NCBI RefSeq assembly: GCF_010509575.1
Contig: NZ_CP048437.1
Span: forward strand, 1,860,001-1,924,000
From: Faecalibacterium duncaniae
Lineage (GTDB): Bacteria; Bacillota; Clostridia; Oscillospirales; Ruminococcaceae
DNA: 64,000 bases
Direction: 5' to 3'
Part shown: piece after piece, positions 41,164 through 49,820 of the stretch
How the letters are laid out: every line of letters begins with the position of its first letter
Position numbering within the stretch: position 1 is the stretch's first letter
Position numbers and translations under genes: made by a program
The notes under the pieces: model-generated
The model's database searches: none
What the model saw: the letters and a program-made list of their open reading frames with translations, nothing else
What the model was told of the DNA's origin: nothing

Positions 41164-41205
41164 AAAAAAGCGCCCACAACGGCTTTCCCCGCTATGAGCG
41201 CCTAT
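41164..41205 (-). terminator. Intrinsic terminator after the degV-family gene
   Basis: On the minus strand a stem of about 15 bp including wobble pairs (AGGCGCTCATAGCGG with CCGTTGTGGGCGCTT) is followed by a run of T. It lies between the DegV and cardiolipin synthase genes. Confidence 0.75.
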
Positions 41206-41240
41206 TCAATCGTGGCAGAATTTTTCCGATGGCCATTCGC

Positions 41241-42080
41241 TTATGCTTCCGCGTCCTCATAACCAACCAGCAGGCCGCCCAGCTCTGCATAATAGCTGCA
41301 CAGACCGCCGCATTCGCTGATGTCCACCTTTGCTCCATCAAACACAGCCTTTACCATGTGCTTCAGGCGCTCGGCGGCAGCGGGATTGCCGCAGTGAGAG
41401 ATATGGAGCCTGCCGTTGGTGTAGCCGTGCTCCTTGAGTTCCAGCACGATGCGCTCCAGCGCACCATGCTCGCCACGGGTCTTGCAGAGAACATCCAGCT
41501 CTCCGGCCTCACTTGCCTGTCCGATGACCCGGATGCCCAGCATCCGCGCCACAGCAGCAACGGCAGGCTTCACGCGGCCATTGCGGGCCAGATTGGCCAG
41601 CGACTCCAGCGAGAAGAGCAGATGGGTGTGCTTGTGGTAGCGGAGCATCTCTTCACAAATCTCGTCAAACTCCCTGCCCTCAGCCAGCAGATCCCGCAGA
41701 TGCTCGGCCAGCAGGCGCTGCTCCGGGCCGGTGGAAAGGCTGTCCAGCACGAACACCCGCTTGCCGGGATTCTCCTGCTGGTACTCCTCGGCGGCCAGCT
41801 GGGCGGCATTGTAGCTGCCGGACAGAGTGCCCGTGATGGTGATGGCATACACCTCGTCGGCTCCCTCGTAGGCGGCCAGCCAGTCGCTGACGTTGGGGCA
41901 GGAAGTCGAGGTCTTGCCCTTATAGGTACGCAGGGTCTGGGCCATGCCCAAGGCATCCATTGTGCCGTTGTCCAGATATTCGGCATCGTCGGTGATGATC
42001 TTCAGGGGAACGCATTCAAAATCCACGCCCTGCAAGGTGTACAGGCTGGCGGAGGAATCCACAACGATCTTGGTGTTCAT
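41241..42080 (-). CDS. DegV family fatty-acid-binding protein
   Basis: The 279-residue protein belongs to the DegV/FakB family, which bind a fatty acid for phosphorylation by FakA and entry into phospholipid synthesis. Visible signatures are IVVDSSASL (residues 4-12), the TSTSCPNVSDW loop, ITITGTLSGSYNAAQLAAEE with the conserved SGSY, and VLDSLSTGPEQ. C-terminal ISHCGNPAAAERL fits the second domain. GGAG lies 10 bases before the ATG at 42080; a second ATG at 42086 is closer to it. Being next to cls may reflect a shared membrane-lipid theme, but a terminator separates them. Confidence 0.9.
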   Translation of the reverse strand: MNTKIVVDSSASLYTLQGVDFECVPLKIITDDAEYLDNGTMDALGMAQTLRTYKGKTSTSCPNVSDWLAAYEGADEVYAITITGTLSGSYNAAQLAAEEYQQENPGKRVFVLDSLSTGPEQRLLAEHLRDLLAEGREFDEICEEMLRYHKHTHLLFSLESLANLARNGRVKPAVAAVARMLGIRVIGQASEAGELDVLCKTRGEHGALERIVLELKEHGYTNGRLHISHCGNPAAAERLKHMVKAVFDGAKVDISECGGLCSYYAELGGLLVGYEDAEA

Positions 42081-42207
42081 AAGCATTTATCTCCATTCCG
42101 GCGGCAGAGGATGCCGCAGTTTTTCCTGTTGTTTGAATCACTATATCAGTTTTTCAAAAACCTGTCAACTGTTTTCTTGAATTATTTCAAAAGTTTTTAA
42201 TTTCCTG

Positions 42208-42236
42208 TTGACCACATTTCCAAAACATGGTATACT
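42208..42236 (+). promoter_or_regulatory. Promoter with start site at the ATG of the DUF1836 gene
   Basis: TTGACC (42208-42213), 17 bp, TATACT (42231-42236). The predicted transcription start falls at or within a base or two of the A of the ATG at 42243. Confidence 0.65.
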
Positions 42237-42242
42237 GTCCGC

Positions 42243-42791
42243 ATGAAATTAGAATCAAACCGCCGCGTTGCGGCCTGCGCCGCAGGGTTTGCCCTGCCCC
42301 GGTATGCAGAACTCCCCACCGTAGGGCTTTATCTGGATCAGAGTGTACAGTTTGTCAACGGGTGTTTCCGCACATTTCAGGGGGTGGAGCTCACCGCTTC
42401 CATGGTGAGCAACTACGTTAAGAAAGGGATCATCAGCCACCCCATCAAAAAGAAGTATACCCGGGATCAGCTGGCCTGCCTGATCTACATCGTAGTTTCT
42501 AAAAATGTCCTGTCCATGGAAAACATCGACAGTCTGTTCAAGATGCAGCGGGCGCATTATACCTCCGCGCAGGCCTATGATACCTTTTGCGATGAGCTGG
42601 AGAATTACCTGCCCTATGTGTTCGGCCTGACCAAAAGCTTTTCCGAGCTGGAGCCGGATGTTGATGATGCACGCACGCTCCTGCGCAGCACCATCATCTC
42701 GGCTGTAAACAAGATCTATCTGGACTGCGTTTTCACCGACCTGCGGCAGGAGCAGGCCCTCTGGCCCGATATCCTGCCGGATCTGGCATAA
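42243..42791 (+). CDS. DUF1836 protein, MerR-like regulator candidate
   Basis: The 182-residue protein matches DUF1836: LPRYAELPTVGLYLDQSVQF, then a winged-helix-like segment TASMVSNYVKKGIISHPIKKKYTRDQL (residues 57-84 in two parts), then helices. The family is common in Firmicutes and probably binds DNA, but has no assigned function. No ribosome site precedes the ATG and the promoter places the transcript 5' end there, so the mRNA may be leaderless. Confidence 0.8.
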   Translation: MKLESNRRVAACAAGFALPRYAELPTVGLYLDQSVQFVNGCFRTFQGVELTASMVSNYVKKGIISHPIKKKYTRDQLACLIYIVVSKNVLSMENIDSLFKMQRAHYTSAQAYDTFCDELENYLPYVFGLTKSFSELEPDVDDARTLLRSTIISAVNKIYLDCVFTDLRQEQALWPDILPDLA

Positions 42792-42802
42792 CAACAAAAA
42801 TA

Positions 42803-42851
42803 GCCCTCTCCGTCATGCTTTGTAAAGCAATGATGGAGAGGGCCATTTTTT
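42803..42851. terminator. Bidirectional terminator between convergent genes
   Basis: GCCCTCTCC (42803-42811) pairs with GGAGAGGGC (42835-42843), with additional inner pairing around CTTTGTAAAG. A T run follows on the plus strand, and an A run precedes it, so it can serve both the DUF1836 gene and the converging hydrolase gene. Confidence 0.75.
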
Positions 42852-42852
42852 C

Positions 42853-43641
42853 TTAAAATGTAAGCGTGGGGCTGATCTCATTGCGGCGTTGGGCCTGCAC
42901 GATGCAGTCCTTTTCCGGCACGACACCCGCCGCACCCAGGGTGTTGAACATGGTCTGCAAAGCAAGCGCCGGGGTGTTGTTCTCCTGCGAGAGATGGCAG
43001 AGGGCAAACTTCTTGCATCCCTCCTGGATCAGTTCCAGCAGCTTTGCCGAGCACTCATCGTTGGAGAGGTGGCCCCGGTTGGACTCGATGCGGGAGCGCA
43101 GGTAGTAGGGATACCGCCCGCTGCGGAGCATGTGGAGGTCGTAGTTGCTTTCCAGCGCCACCAGGTCACAGCCGCTCAGGGCCTGATGCACCGGCGGAGT
43201 CAGGACTCCCAGGTCGGTGGCAATGGTCATGGTCTTGTTGTCCGGGGTGTGGATGCGGTAGCCCACGCAGGGCACGTCGTGGCTGGTGGGGAACATCGTC
43301 ACGCCGAAATCTCCCACATCCTCTTCCCCGCCGGACAGGGTGCGCAGCGCACAGCTGGCGGGCACAATGCCGTTTGCATCCAGAAAATCCAGCGTATCGT
43401 CTGCACCGTATACCGGCAGCGGATTCTTTTTGAGGAAGGTGGCCAGCCCCTTGACGTGGTCAGAGTGCTCATGGGTGACCAGAATGCCCGCACAATCGCT
43501 GATGTTCAGGCCCAGCTCCTTGAGCGCCGCCGAGGTGGTGCGCACGCCCTTTCCCATATCGATGATGATGTACTTCTCCCCCGTGCGCACCACGCTGCAG
43601 TTGCCGGAGGAGCCAGAGTATAACGAGATGAATTCAGACAT
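42853..43641 (-). CDS. Metallo-beta-lactamase-fold hydrolase, YycJ/WalJ-like
   Basis: The 262-residue protein has the metal-binding pattern THEHSDHVKG (residues 56-65), a later SHD (near 121), TIATDLGVLT with a conserved Asp, and LESNYDLHMLRSGRYPYYLR, the last typical of YycJ-type exonuclease-like proteins in Firmicutes. YycJ has been linked to cell-wall and DNA mismatch functions. The start at 43641 has GAGG six bases upstream; a TTG at 43653 is less likely. It lies after murA in the same direction, separated by a 70-bp palindrome. Confidence 0.85.
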   Translation of the reverse strand: MSEFISLYSGSSGNCSVVRTGEKYIIIDMGKGVRTTSAALKELGLNISDCAGILVTHEHSDHVKGLATFLKKNPLPVYGADDTLDFLDANGIVPASCALRTLSGGEEDVGDFGVTMFPTSHDVPCVGYRIHTPDNKTMTIATDLGVLTPPVHQALSGCDLVALESNYDLHMLRSGRYPYYLRSRIESNRGHLSNDECSAKLLELIQEGCKKFALCHLSQENNTPALALQTMFNTLGAAGVVPEKDCIVQAQRRNEISPTLTF

Positions 43642-43658
43642 TTCAAACCTCAAGAAAC

Positions 43659-43728
43659 GAACCTCTCCGTCATTGCTTCACAAAAGCTCCCTGTCAGGGA
43701 AACTTCTGCAAAACAGACTGAGAGGTTC
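43659..43728. repeat. Palindromic intergenic repeat, 70 bp
   Basis: GAACCTCTC (43659-43667) and GAGAGGTTC (43720-43728) are perfect inverted ends enclosing an inner CCCTG/CAGGG hairpin. The segment AACTTCTGCAAAACAGACTGA has a close relative at 54016-54035, and CTCTCCGTCAT is shared with 42806-42816, so this looks like one member of a small repeat family. Confidence 0.6.
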
Positions 43729-43735
43729 TGAATGA

Positions 43736-45019
43736 TCACATTGCTGATTCCAGTGCGGCAGGCATCCGATCCACCTTGCTGATCTCAGCGCCCAGGCCGC
43801 GCAGCTTTTCCACGATGTTCTCATAGCCGCGCTCAATGTGGCCGATCTCCTCGATCTCGCTGGTGCCGTCTGCCATCAGGGCAGCAACGACCATGGCCGC
43901 ACCGGCACGCAGGTCAGAAGCGCGCAGGGGAGCAGGGTTCAGCTTGTCCACACCCTCAAACACGGCCACCTGACCGTCCACTTGCACCATTGCGCCCATC
44001 TTGCGCAGCTCGTCCACATAGCGGAAGCGGTTATCCCACACGCTCTCGGTGATGGTGGAGGTCCCCTTTGCCACGCTGAGCAGCACACCCATCAGGGGCT
44101 GCATATCGGTGGGGAAGCCCGGGTGAGGCATGGTGTTGATCTTCAGCGGCAGGATATCGCCCTTGCGGGAGACGCGGACGGAATCATCGAATTCCTCCAC
44201 ATCCACACCGGCACGGCGGAGCTTTGCCGTGATGGGTTCCAGATGCTTGGGGGTAACATTTTTGATCAGAACGTCGCCGCCGGTGGCAGCAGCGGCAACC
44301 ATGTAGCTGCCCGCCTCGATCTGGTCAGGGATGATGCTGTAAGTGCAGCCGTGCATCTTTTCCACGCCGCGCACCTTGATCACATCGGTGCCGGCACCGC
44401 GCACATCCGCGCCGCACATATTCAGGAAGTTTGCCAGATCAACAACATGGGGCTCCTTGGCGCAGTTTTCCAGAATGGTCTGGCCCTGTGCCATCACAGC
44501 GGAGAGCATACCGTTCATGGTAGCGCCTACGCTGACCTTATCAAAGAAGATATGGGCACCGTTCAGTTCCTTGGCACGCACGGTGATCATGCCGTAGTCC
44601 ACGCTGTCCTCTGCACCCAGTGCGCTGAACACCTTGAGGTGCTGGTCGATAGGGCGGGGGCCCAGATTGCAGCCGCCGGGCATGGCCACCTGTGCCTTGC
44701 CAAAGCGGGAGAGCAGTGCACCCAGGAAGTAGTAGCTGGCACGCATCTGGCGGGACAGATCGTCCGGGACGTTGGTGCTGTTCAGGTGGGTGGTGTCGAT
44801 CTCGTAGGTATTGCGGTTCAGCATCTTGATGCTGGCACCCAGGGTGCTCAGGATCTTCAGGCTGACTGCCACATCACTGATGTCCGGCAGGTTTTCGATC
44901 ACACAGACATCTGCCGCCAGAATGGTGGCAGGCAGAATGCCCACAGCCGCATTTTTTGCACCGGAAATGGTAACTTCGCCATGCAGGGGCTTGCCGCCCG
45001 TAATAACAAACTTTTCCAA
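43736..45019 (-). CDS. murA: UDP-N-acetylglucosamine 1-carboxyvinyltransferase
   Basis: MurA transfers enolpyruvate from phosphoenolpyruvate to UDP-GlcNAc, the first committed step of peptidoglycan synthesis, in the cytoplasm. The 427-residue protein shows the N-terminal GGKPLHGEVTISGAKNAAVG with the conserved Lys, the catalytic loop MPGGCNLGPRP with the fosfomycin-target Cys, and TDMQPLMGVLLSVAKGTSTI. The likely start is a TTG at 45019 preceded by AAGGAG at nine bases; earlier codons up to 45112 do not resemble MurA. Confidence 0.93.
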   Translation of the reverse strand: MEKFVITGGKPLHGEVTISGAKNAAVGILPATILAADVCVIENLPDISDVAVSLKILSTLGASIKMLNRNTYEIDTTHLNSTNVPDDLSRQMRASYYFLGALLSRFGKAQVAMPGGCNLGPRPIDQHLKVFSALGAEDSVDYGMITVRAKELNGAHIFFDKVSVGATMNGMLSAVMAQGQTILENCAKEPHVVDLANFLNMCGADVRGAGTDVIKVRGVEKMHGCTYSIIPDQIEAGSYMVAAAATGGDVLIKNVTPKHLEPITAKLRRAGVDVEEFDDSVRVSRKGDILPLKINTMPHPGFPTDMQPLMGVLLSVAKGTSTITESVWDNRFRYVDELRKMGAMVQVDGQVAVFEGVDKLNPAPLRASDLRAGAAMVVAALMADGTSEIEEIGHIERGYENIVEKLRGLGAEISKVDRMPAALESAM

Positions 45020-45126
45020 TTTTATAATCTCCTTGTCGCAGGCCCGCCAGCGGCAGGGCCACTCAGGGTTCTTGCTTGATCTCTCCGCGCACCGCTGGGC
45101 ACACACCCTCACGATACAACTATCTT

Positions 45127-45154
45127 ATTATACACAACTTCGGGCAAAAAGCAA
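45127..45154 (-). promoter_or_regulatory. Predicted murA promoter
   Basis: On the minus strand TTGCTT (45154-45149), 16 bp, TATAAT (45132-45127), giving a leader of about 100 nt before the murA start. Confidence 0.6.
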
Positions 45155-45257
45155 AGCCCCCTTTTCCCCTGCCCGATTATTTTCTGTTTTGCCCAGAATC
45201 TGCGGAGATATTCGACATTTTTGTTTCTTATTTCAAAAATTTTACAATCAGCGCTCC

Positions 45258-47264
45258 TTACCAGACGCAATCCTCACTGCAGGTCTCCTTGATCCAGCCC
45301 AGCTGATAGGCCTTGACCAGCTGTTTCAGGTCGTGTACCCGCTCCCGCAGGTTCTCGCCCTCGTCCGTCTCTTCCACCAAAATGCGGTGGTTCTCCGTTT
45401 CCAGTATGTTCTTCTGCGACACGATGTCGATGTTTTCGTTCACGGCCTTTTCGGCACTGACAAAGGGCTGATGGGTCCGCAGGGACATGGTGCGGCTGGA
45501 GTACACCAGCGTGTACCCTGCAATGCCGGTCTTTTCATGGTAGGCGCGGCAGAACCCGCCGTCAATGACGACCAGACGGCCCCCGCCCTTGATGGGGCTC
45601 TCGCCGCTCTTCTCCCGCACCGGCACATGGCCGTTGACGATGTGGCTGGTGCCGGGCAGGCCGAATTCCGCAAGGATGCGGCGGCAGGCGGCCTCTTCAT
45701 TGTACCATGTATAATAGGGGTCCTTGACTTCCTCGTGGGTGGCGGGGTCGGCAATATACAGCCGCTCAAAGGTGGTCATGGCGCTGCGGCCGAACAACGG
45801 CGACAGCTTGCCGCACCACAGATACCACAAAAAGTCCTGACCGCTCCGCCGGGCCGCACTGCCCTCGGGAGCAAAGTAGCCGCAGCGTGCCCGCTCGTCA
45901 CAGTAGTCCATCAAGCCGCGGCCCGAGTAGTTGTGTTCCTCGAACCGCTCCACGGCAAAGCTGCCGGTCCTGGTCATGGGCACCACGCCGTGGTAGAGCA
46001 GGTTGCCGTTCTCGATGTGGTAAACGCTGCCCTTGGCATACAAAAATTCCACATGCTGCTGCAAACGCTCGCTCTGCCGGAAGGATTCCACCAGCTTGCG
46101 GAGCACCAGCCGCTCATCATCATTCAGGGCGGCGGGGTCTGCCGGGTCCACGGTGGGAAAGCTGGTGTCCCGCAGGGGGTACGCCTGCCCGTTCAGGGTC
46201 ACTGTCCCCTTTTCCCAATCGATGTGCCGCAGGAAATCCCGACCCTGCATCTTGAAATCCGGGTTGCGGTCGATGACCTTGCACTCCATCTTGAGCATCA
46301 GAATGGTCACGGCCTTGTGCATCACGGCACAGCGGTGGAGCATGCCCTCGGTGTAAGGGCCGCGCGCCGCGTCGGTGTGGGGCATCCAGAGGGTCAGGTC
46401 GTCATTTCCGTAGAACTGCTCGGCCATCCGCTGCAGGTGCCGCAGGTTGATGCCGTAGCAGTCCTCCAGCATGGCATGGTTGTGGTAGGCCAGTGTCGTT
46501 TTGAGCACAGTGCAGACGCAGATGGGACTTCCGGCGGCGGCACCCATCCAGACCACGTCATGGTTGCCCCACTGGATATCCACATGGTGGTGGCGCATGA
46601 GCCGGTCCAGTATGATATCAGGCCGGGGACCGCGGTCAAACAGGTCCCCCACGATGTGCAGCTTGTCCACAGCCAGCCGCTTGATGAGCTCACACAGCCG
46701 GACAATGAACCGGTCAGCGCGGCCATTTTCGATGATGCTGCCCACGATCTGCCCATAATAAAGGTCCTTGTCGTGGTCCTCAAAGTGGGCATGGAGCAGC
46801 TCATCCAGAATATACCCGCAGCTGGACGGCAGGCAGGAGCGCACATGCTGCCGGGTATGCTTGGAGGACACCAACCGGCAGATATCAATAAGCTGAAGCA
46901 GGGTCTCTGTGTACCAGTGGTCAAGCGCTTCTTCATCTGCGCACCCAGCTTTGAGCTGGGGCAGCTTCTCGTTGGGGTAATAGATGAGCGTTGCCAGCTC
47001 TGCACGGGTCTGCTCCGGCACACTCTCCCCCAGCACGATGTCCACCTTTTCCCGGATGACACCCGAAGCCGAGTTCAGGATGTGGACAAAGGCCTCGTTT
47101 TCACCGTGCAGGTCGCTCATAAAATGTTCGGTGCCCTTGGGCAGCTTGAGCAGGGCCTGGGTGCTGATGATCTCACTGGCGGCGGCCGCCTGCGAGGGGT
47201 AATCCCGTGCCAGCAGGGAGAGATATTTCAAATGATCCCGGATCTCCTCGTTTTCGGTGCGCAT
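45258..47264 (-). CDS. fbp: Fructose-1,6-bisphosphatase, class III
   Basis: The enzyme removes the 1-phosphate of fructose-1,6-bisphosphate in gluconeogenesis. The 668-residue length and metallophosphatase motifs identify the Bacillus-type class III family: FMSDLHGENEAF (residues 48-59), GDLFDRGPRPD (near 200) and WGNHDVVWMGA (near 225), and a later NGHVPVREKSGESP. The start at 47264 has GGAGG upstream; upstream codons to 47330 are excluded. The gene is divergent from the radical SAM gene, with overlapping control regions. Confidence 0.93.
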   Translation of the reverse strand: MRTENEEIRDHLKYLSLLARDYPSQAAAASEIISTQALLKLPKGTEHFMSDLHGENEAFVHILNSASGVIREKVDIVLGESVPEQTRAELATLIYYPNEKLPQLKAGCADEEALDHWYTETLLQLIDICRLVSSKHTRQHVRSCLPSSCGYILDELLHAHFEDHDKDLYYGQIVGSIIENGRADRFIVRLCELIKRLAVDKLHIVGDLFDRGPRPDIILDRLMRHHHVDIQWGNHDVVWMGAAAGSPICVCTVLKTTLAYHNHAMLEDCYGINLRHLQRMAEQFYGNDDLTLWMPHTDAARGPYTEGMLHRCAVMHKAVTILMLKMECKVIDRNPDFKMQGRDFLRHIDWEKGTVTLNGQAYPLRDTSFPTVDPADPAALNDDERLVLRKLVESFRQSERLQQHVEFLYAKGSVYHIENGNLLYHGVVPMTRTGSFAVERFEEHNYSGRGLMDYCDERARCGYFAPEGSAARRSGQDFLWYLWCGKLSPLFGRSAMTTFERLYIADPATHEEVKDPYYTWYNEEAACRRILAEFGLPGTSHIVNGHVPVREKSGESPIKGGGRLVVIDGGFCRAYHEKTGIAGYTLVYSSRTMSLRTHQPFVSAEKAVNENIDIVSQKNILETENHRILVEETDEGENLRERVHDLKQLVKAYQLGWIKETCSEDCVW

Positions 47265-47318
47265 GACATCCTCCGTCTGATATGTAGTATTTTTGCATGA
47301 TATATAATATTCTATCAT

Positions 47319-47352
47319 AGTATACCACATTCCATGTCATAAATGGTATAAT
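47319..47352. promoter_or_regulatory. Back-to-back extended -10 promoters of fbp and the radical SAM gene
   Basis: TGGTATACT on the minus strand (47327-47319) and TGGTATAAT on the plus strand (47344-47352) are both extended -10 elements. They form the arms of a dyad TATACCA/TGGTATA centred near 47335, so each promoter's upstream part covers the other. Confidence 0.6.
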
Positions 47353-47398
47353 AAACGAAAGTAATTCTGTCAAATCTTTTGCAAAGGACTTGGATATT

Positions 47399-48319
47399 AT
47401 GCCCAAAACCATTTCTGTTGCCGTGCCGGAAGCCTGTACTCTCTGCCCCAGGCAGTGCAAAGCCGACCGGGCCGCCGGGCAGACGGGCTTCTGCGGGGCG
47501 GGCCGCACCCTGAAAGCGGCCCGCGCTGCCCTGCACTTCTGGGAGGAGCCCTGCATCAGCGGCACCCGGGGCAGCGGCACGGTGTTCTTCTCCGGCTGCA
47601 CCCTCAAGTGCTGCTTCTGCCAGAACTACCCCATCAGCGCCGAGGGGCTGGGCAAGGAGATCACCGTAGAGCGCCTGGCCGAGATTTTTCTGGACCTGCA
47701 GGCGCAGGGAGCCCACAACATCAACCTTGTCACGCCTGGGCAGTGGCGGCCCTGGATCATCGCCGCCCTCGACCTGGCCCGGGCGCAGGGGCTGCATCTG
47801 CCCATCGTCTGCAACACCGGCGGATACGAGACCGTGGAGAGCGTGCACGCCTGGCGCGGTTTCATCGACATCTGGCTGGCCGACCTGAAATATGTTTCTC
47901 CTGCCCTTTCGGCAGAGCTTTCCGCCGCGCCGGACTATTTTGCGCAGGCCAGGCCCGCCATTGAAACCATGATGGCTCAGGCCGGGCGCCCTGTTTTTGA
48001 CAGCGAGGGCATCCTGCAGCGGGGCGTGATCCTGCGCCACCTTGCCCTGCCTGGCCATGTGGACGACAGCTTTGCCGTGCTCGATCAGATGGCGGCTTGG
48101 AACAAGGCCGATCCCGGGTGCTTCCTGCCCAGCGTGATGAGCCAGTACACCCCCTTCTATCAGGCGGCAGACCACGGCATCGGGCGGCGCATCACCACCT
48201 ACGAATACCGCCGGGTGGTCAACTACGCCATGGATTTGGGCCTCAGTTCTGGTTATATGCAGCAGAAGAGCAGTGCAAAGGAAGAGTATACGCCCAGCTT
48301 TGACCTGACGGGGGTGTGA
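47399..48319 (+). CDS. Radical SAM protein, PflX/COG1313-like
   Basis: A 306-residue radical S-adenosylmethionine protein. The cluster motif is CTLKCCFC (CxxxCxxC, about residues 70-77), preceded by an N-terminal cysteine pair pattern CTLCPRQC (13-20) and GQTGFCGAG. The sequence FSGCTLKCCFCQNYPIS and LVTPGQWRPW is characteristic of the pyruvate formate-lyase activase-related PflX group, whose substrate is unknown. It is probably not a true activase, since no glycyl-radical enzyme gene is adjacent. AAAGGA precedes the ATG at 47399. Confidence 0.82.
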   Translation: MPKTISVAVPEACTLCPRQCKADRAAGQTGFCGAGRTLKAARAALHFWEEPCISGTRGSGTVFFSGCTLKCCFCQNYPISAEGLGKEITVERLAEIFLDLQAQGAHNINLVTPGQWRPWIIAALDLARAQGLHLPIVCNTGGYETVESVHAWRGFIDIWLADLKYVSPALSAELSAAPDYFAQARPAIETMMAQAGRPVFDSEGILQRGVILRHLALPGHVDDSFAVLDQMAAWNKADPGCFLPSVMSQYTPFYQAADHGIGRRITTYEYRRVVNYAMDLGLSSGYMQQKSSAKEEYTPSFDLTGV

Positions 48320-48403
48320 ACCCCGCCGTCATCCCTGCGGGATTCTTTCGTCAAAACAACCAAAATTTCTTTTTCTTTTTCTCTCGGCCGAAACAGCATT
48401 TGC

Positions 48404-48432
48404 TTGCTATCCGGTGCGCTGTGCGGTATAAT
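48404..48432 (+). promoter_or_regulatory. Predicted promoter of the sugar kinase gene
   Basis: TTGCTA (48404-48409), 17 bp, TATAAT (48427-48432), with a leader of about 57 nt to the kinase ATG. Confidence 0.65.
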
Positions 48433-48495
48433 GGATACAACAATGTGTTCTCACATAGAATGGATCCCAGAAACGACTTTTTTAGGAGGAGCGTT

Positions 48496-49584
48496 ATGGA
48501 ACACTACAATCCCATCCTCGGCAGCGAGCCCAACGGCCAGAAATTTATCACCTGCGGCGAGATCATGCTCCGTCTGACTCCGCCGAACTACGAAAAGATC
48601 CGCATGGCATCCAGCTTTGAAGCCAGCTACGGCGGCAGCGAGGCCAACATTGCACTGGCCCTGGCCAACCTGGGTGTGGACAGCACCTTCTTCAGCGTAG
48701 TGCCCAACAACAGCCTGGGCAAGAGCGCGGTGCGCTGGCTGCGCTCCAACGATGTGCATTGCACCCCCATGATCCTGACCGAGCCCAACGAGACCCCCTC
48801 CAACCGGCTGGGTACTTATTATCTGGAAACCGGCTACGGCATCCGCGCTTCCAAGGTCATCTATGATCGCAAGCACAGTGCCATTACCGAGTATGACTTC
48901 TCCCAGGTCGATCTGGACGCTCTGCTGGACGGCTACGACTGGCTGCACCTGAGCGGCATTACCCCGGCACTGGGCCCCAACTGCCGCGGCCTCATCATCG
49001 ATATGCTCAAGGTGGCCAAAAAGAAGGGCCTGACCGTCAGCTTTGACGGCAACTTCCGCTCTACCCTGTGGAGCTGGGAGGAAGCCCGCGATTTCTGCAC
49101 CGAGTGCCTGCCTTATGTTGACGTTCTGCTGGGCATTGAGCCCTACCACCTGTGGAAGGACGACAACGATCACAGCAAGGGCGACTGGAAGGACGGCGTG
49201 CCCCTGCAGCCCAGCTATGAGCAGCAGGACGAGATCTTCCAGCATTTCATTGCCCGCTACCCCAACCTCAAGTGCATTGCCCGCCATGTGCGCTATGCCC
49301 ACAGCGGCAGCGAGAACAGCCTCAAGGCCTTTATGTGGTACGACGGCCACACCTTTGAGAGCAAGCTCTACACCTTTAATATTCTGGACCGCGTGGGCGG
49401 CGGCGATGCCTTTGCCAGCGGTCTGATCTATGCCATGCTGCACAACTATAAGGCTATGGATATGGTCAACTTTGCCGTAGCAAGCAGCGCCATCAAGCAC
49501 ACCATCCACGGCGATGCCAACATCACCGACGATGTCAGCTCCATCCGCAACCTGATGAACATGAACTACGACATCAAGCGGTAA
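48496..49584 (+). CDS. PfkB-family sugar kinase, probably 2-keto-3-deoxygluconate kinase type
   Basis: The 362-residue kinase starts at 48496 after TTTAGGAGGAGCGTT. N-terminal ITCGEIMLRLTPP and YGGSEANIALALANLG match the KdgK-like branch of PfkB, and the C-terminal signature DRVGGGDAFASG carries the catalytic Asp. An insertion around residues 215-240 (YHLWKDDNDHSKGDWKDGVP) is typical of the clostridial form. If correct it phosphorylates KDG from pectin or uronate breakdown, relevant for a gut fermenter. Substrate assignment is by similarity only. Confidence 0.85.
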   Translation: MEHYNPILGSEPNGQKFITCGEIMLRLTPPNYEKIRMASSFEASYGGSEANIALALANLGVDSTFFSVVPNNSLGKSAVRWLRSNDVHCTPMILTEPNETPSNRLGTYYLETGYGIRASKVIYDRKHSAITEYDFSQVDLDALLDGYDWLHLSGITPALGPNCRGLIIDMLKVAKKKGLTVSFDGNFRSTLWSWEEARDFCTECLPYVDVLLGIEPYHLWKDDNDHSKGDWKDGVPLQPSYEQQDEIFQHFIARYPNLKCIARHVRYAHSGSENSLKAFMWYDGHTFESKLYTFNILDRVGGGDAFASGLIYAMLHNYKAMDMVNFAVASSAIKHTIHGDANITDDVSSIRNLMNMNYDIKR

Positions 49585-49597
49585 GCTTTCCGCTCTC

Positions 49598-49637
49598 AAC
49601 CCGTTCCCGGATTTTCCCCGGGGACGGGTTCTTTTTT
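49598..49637 (+). terminator. Intrinsic terminator after the sugar kinase
   Basis: AACCCGTTCCC pairs with GGGGACGGGTT around an AT-rich loop and is followed by CTTTTTTATT. Confidence 0.85.
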
Positions 49638-49820
49638 ATTGCCCGCGATGCTGGAAAAACCTTTTCTTGTACATTCCTCCAAACTTTTTTGTGAGTTCCT
49701 ACAATTCCATTGACAGAGAATTCCATGCATGCTATTCTTCAAATTGGCATTATTACCTTTTTTTGCCATTCACTCTATGTCGTTTTTCTGCGGCACCAAT
49801 CCATGAAAGCGGGGAAATCC

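Noticed and set aside
44811..47300. An 829-codon open frame on the plus strand
   Set aside because: It runs antisense across murA and fbp, both of which are clear enzymes; its product shows only reversed-frame bias.
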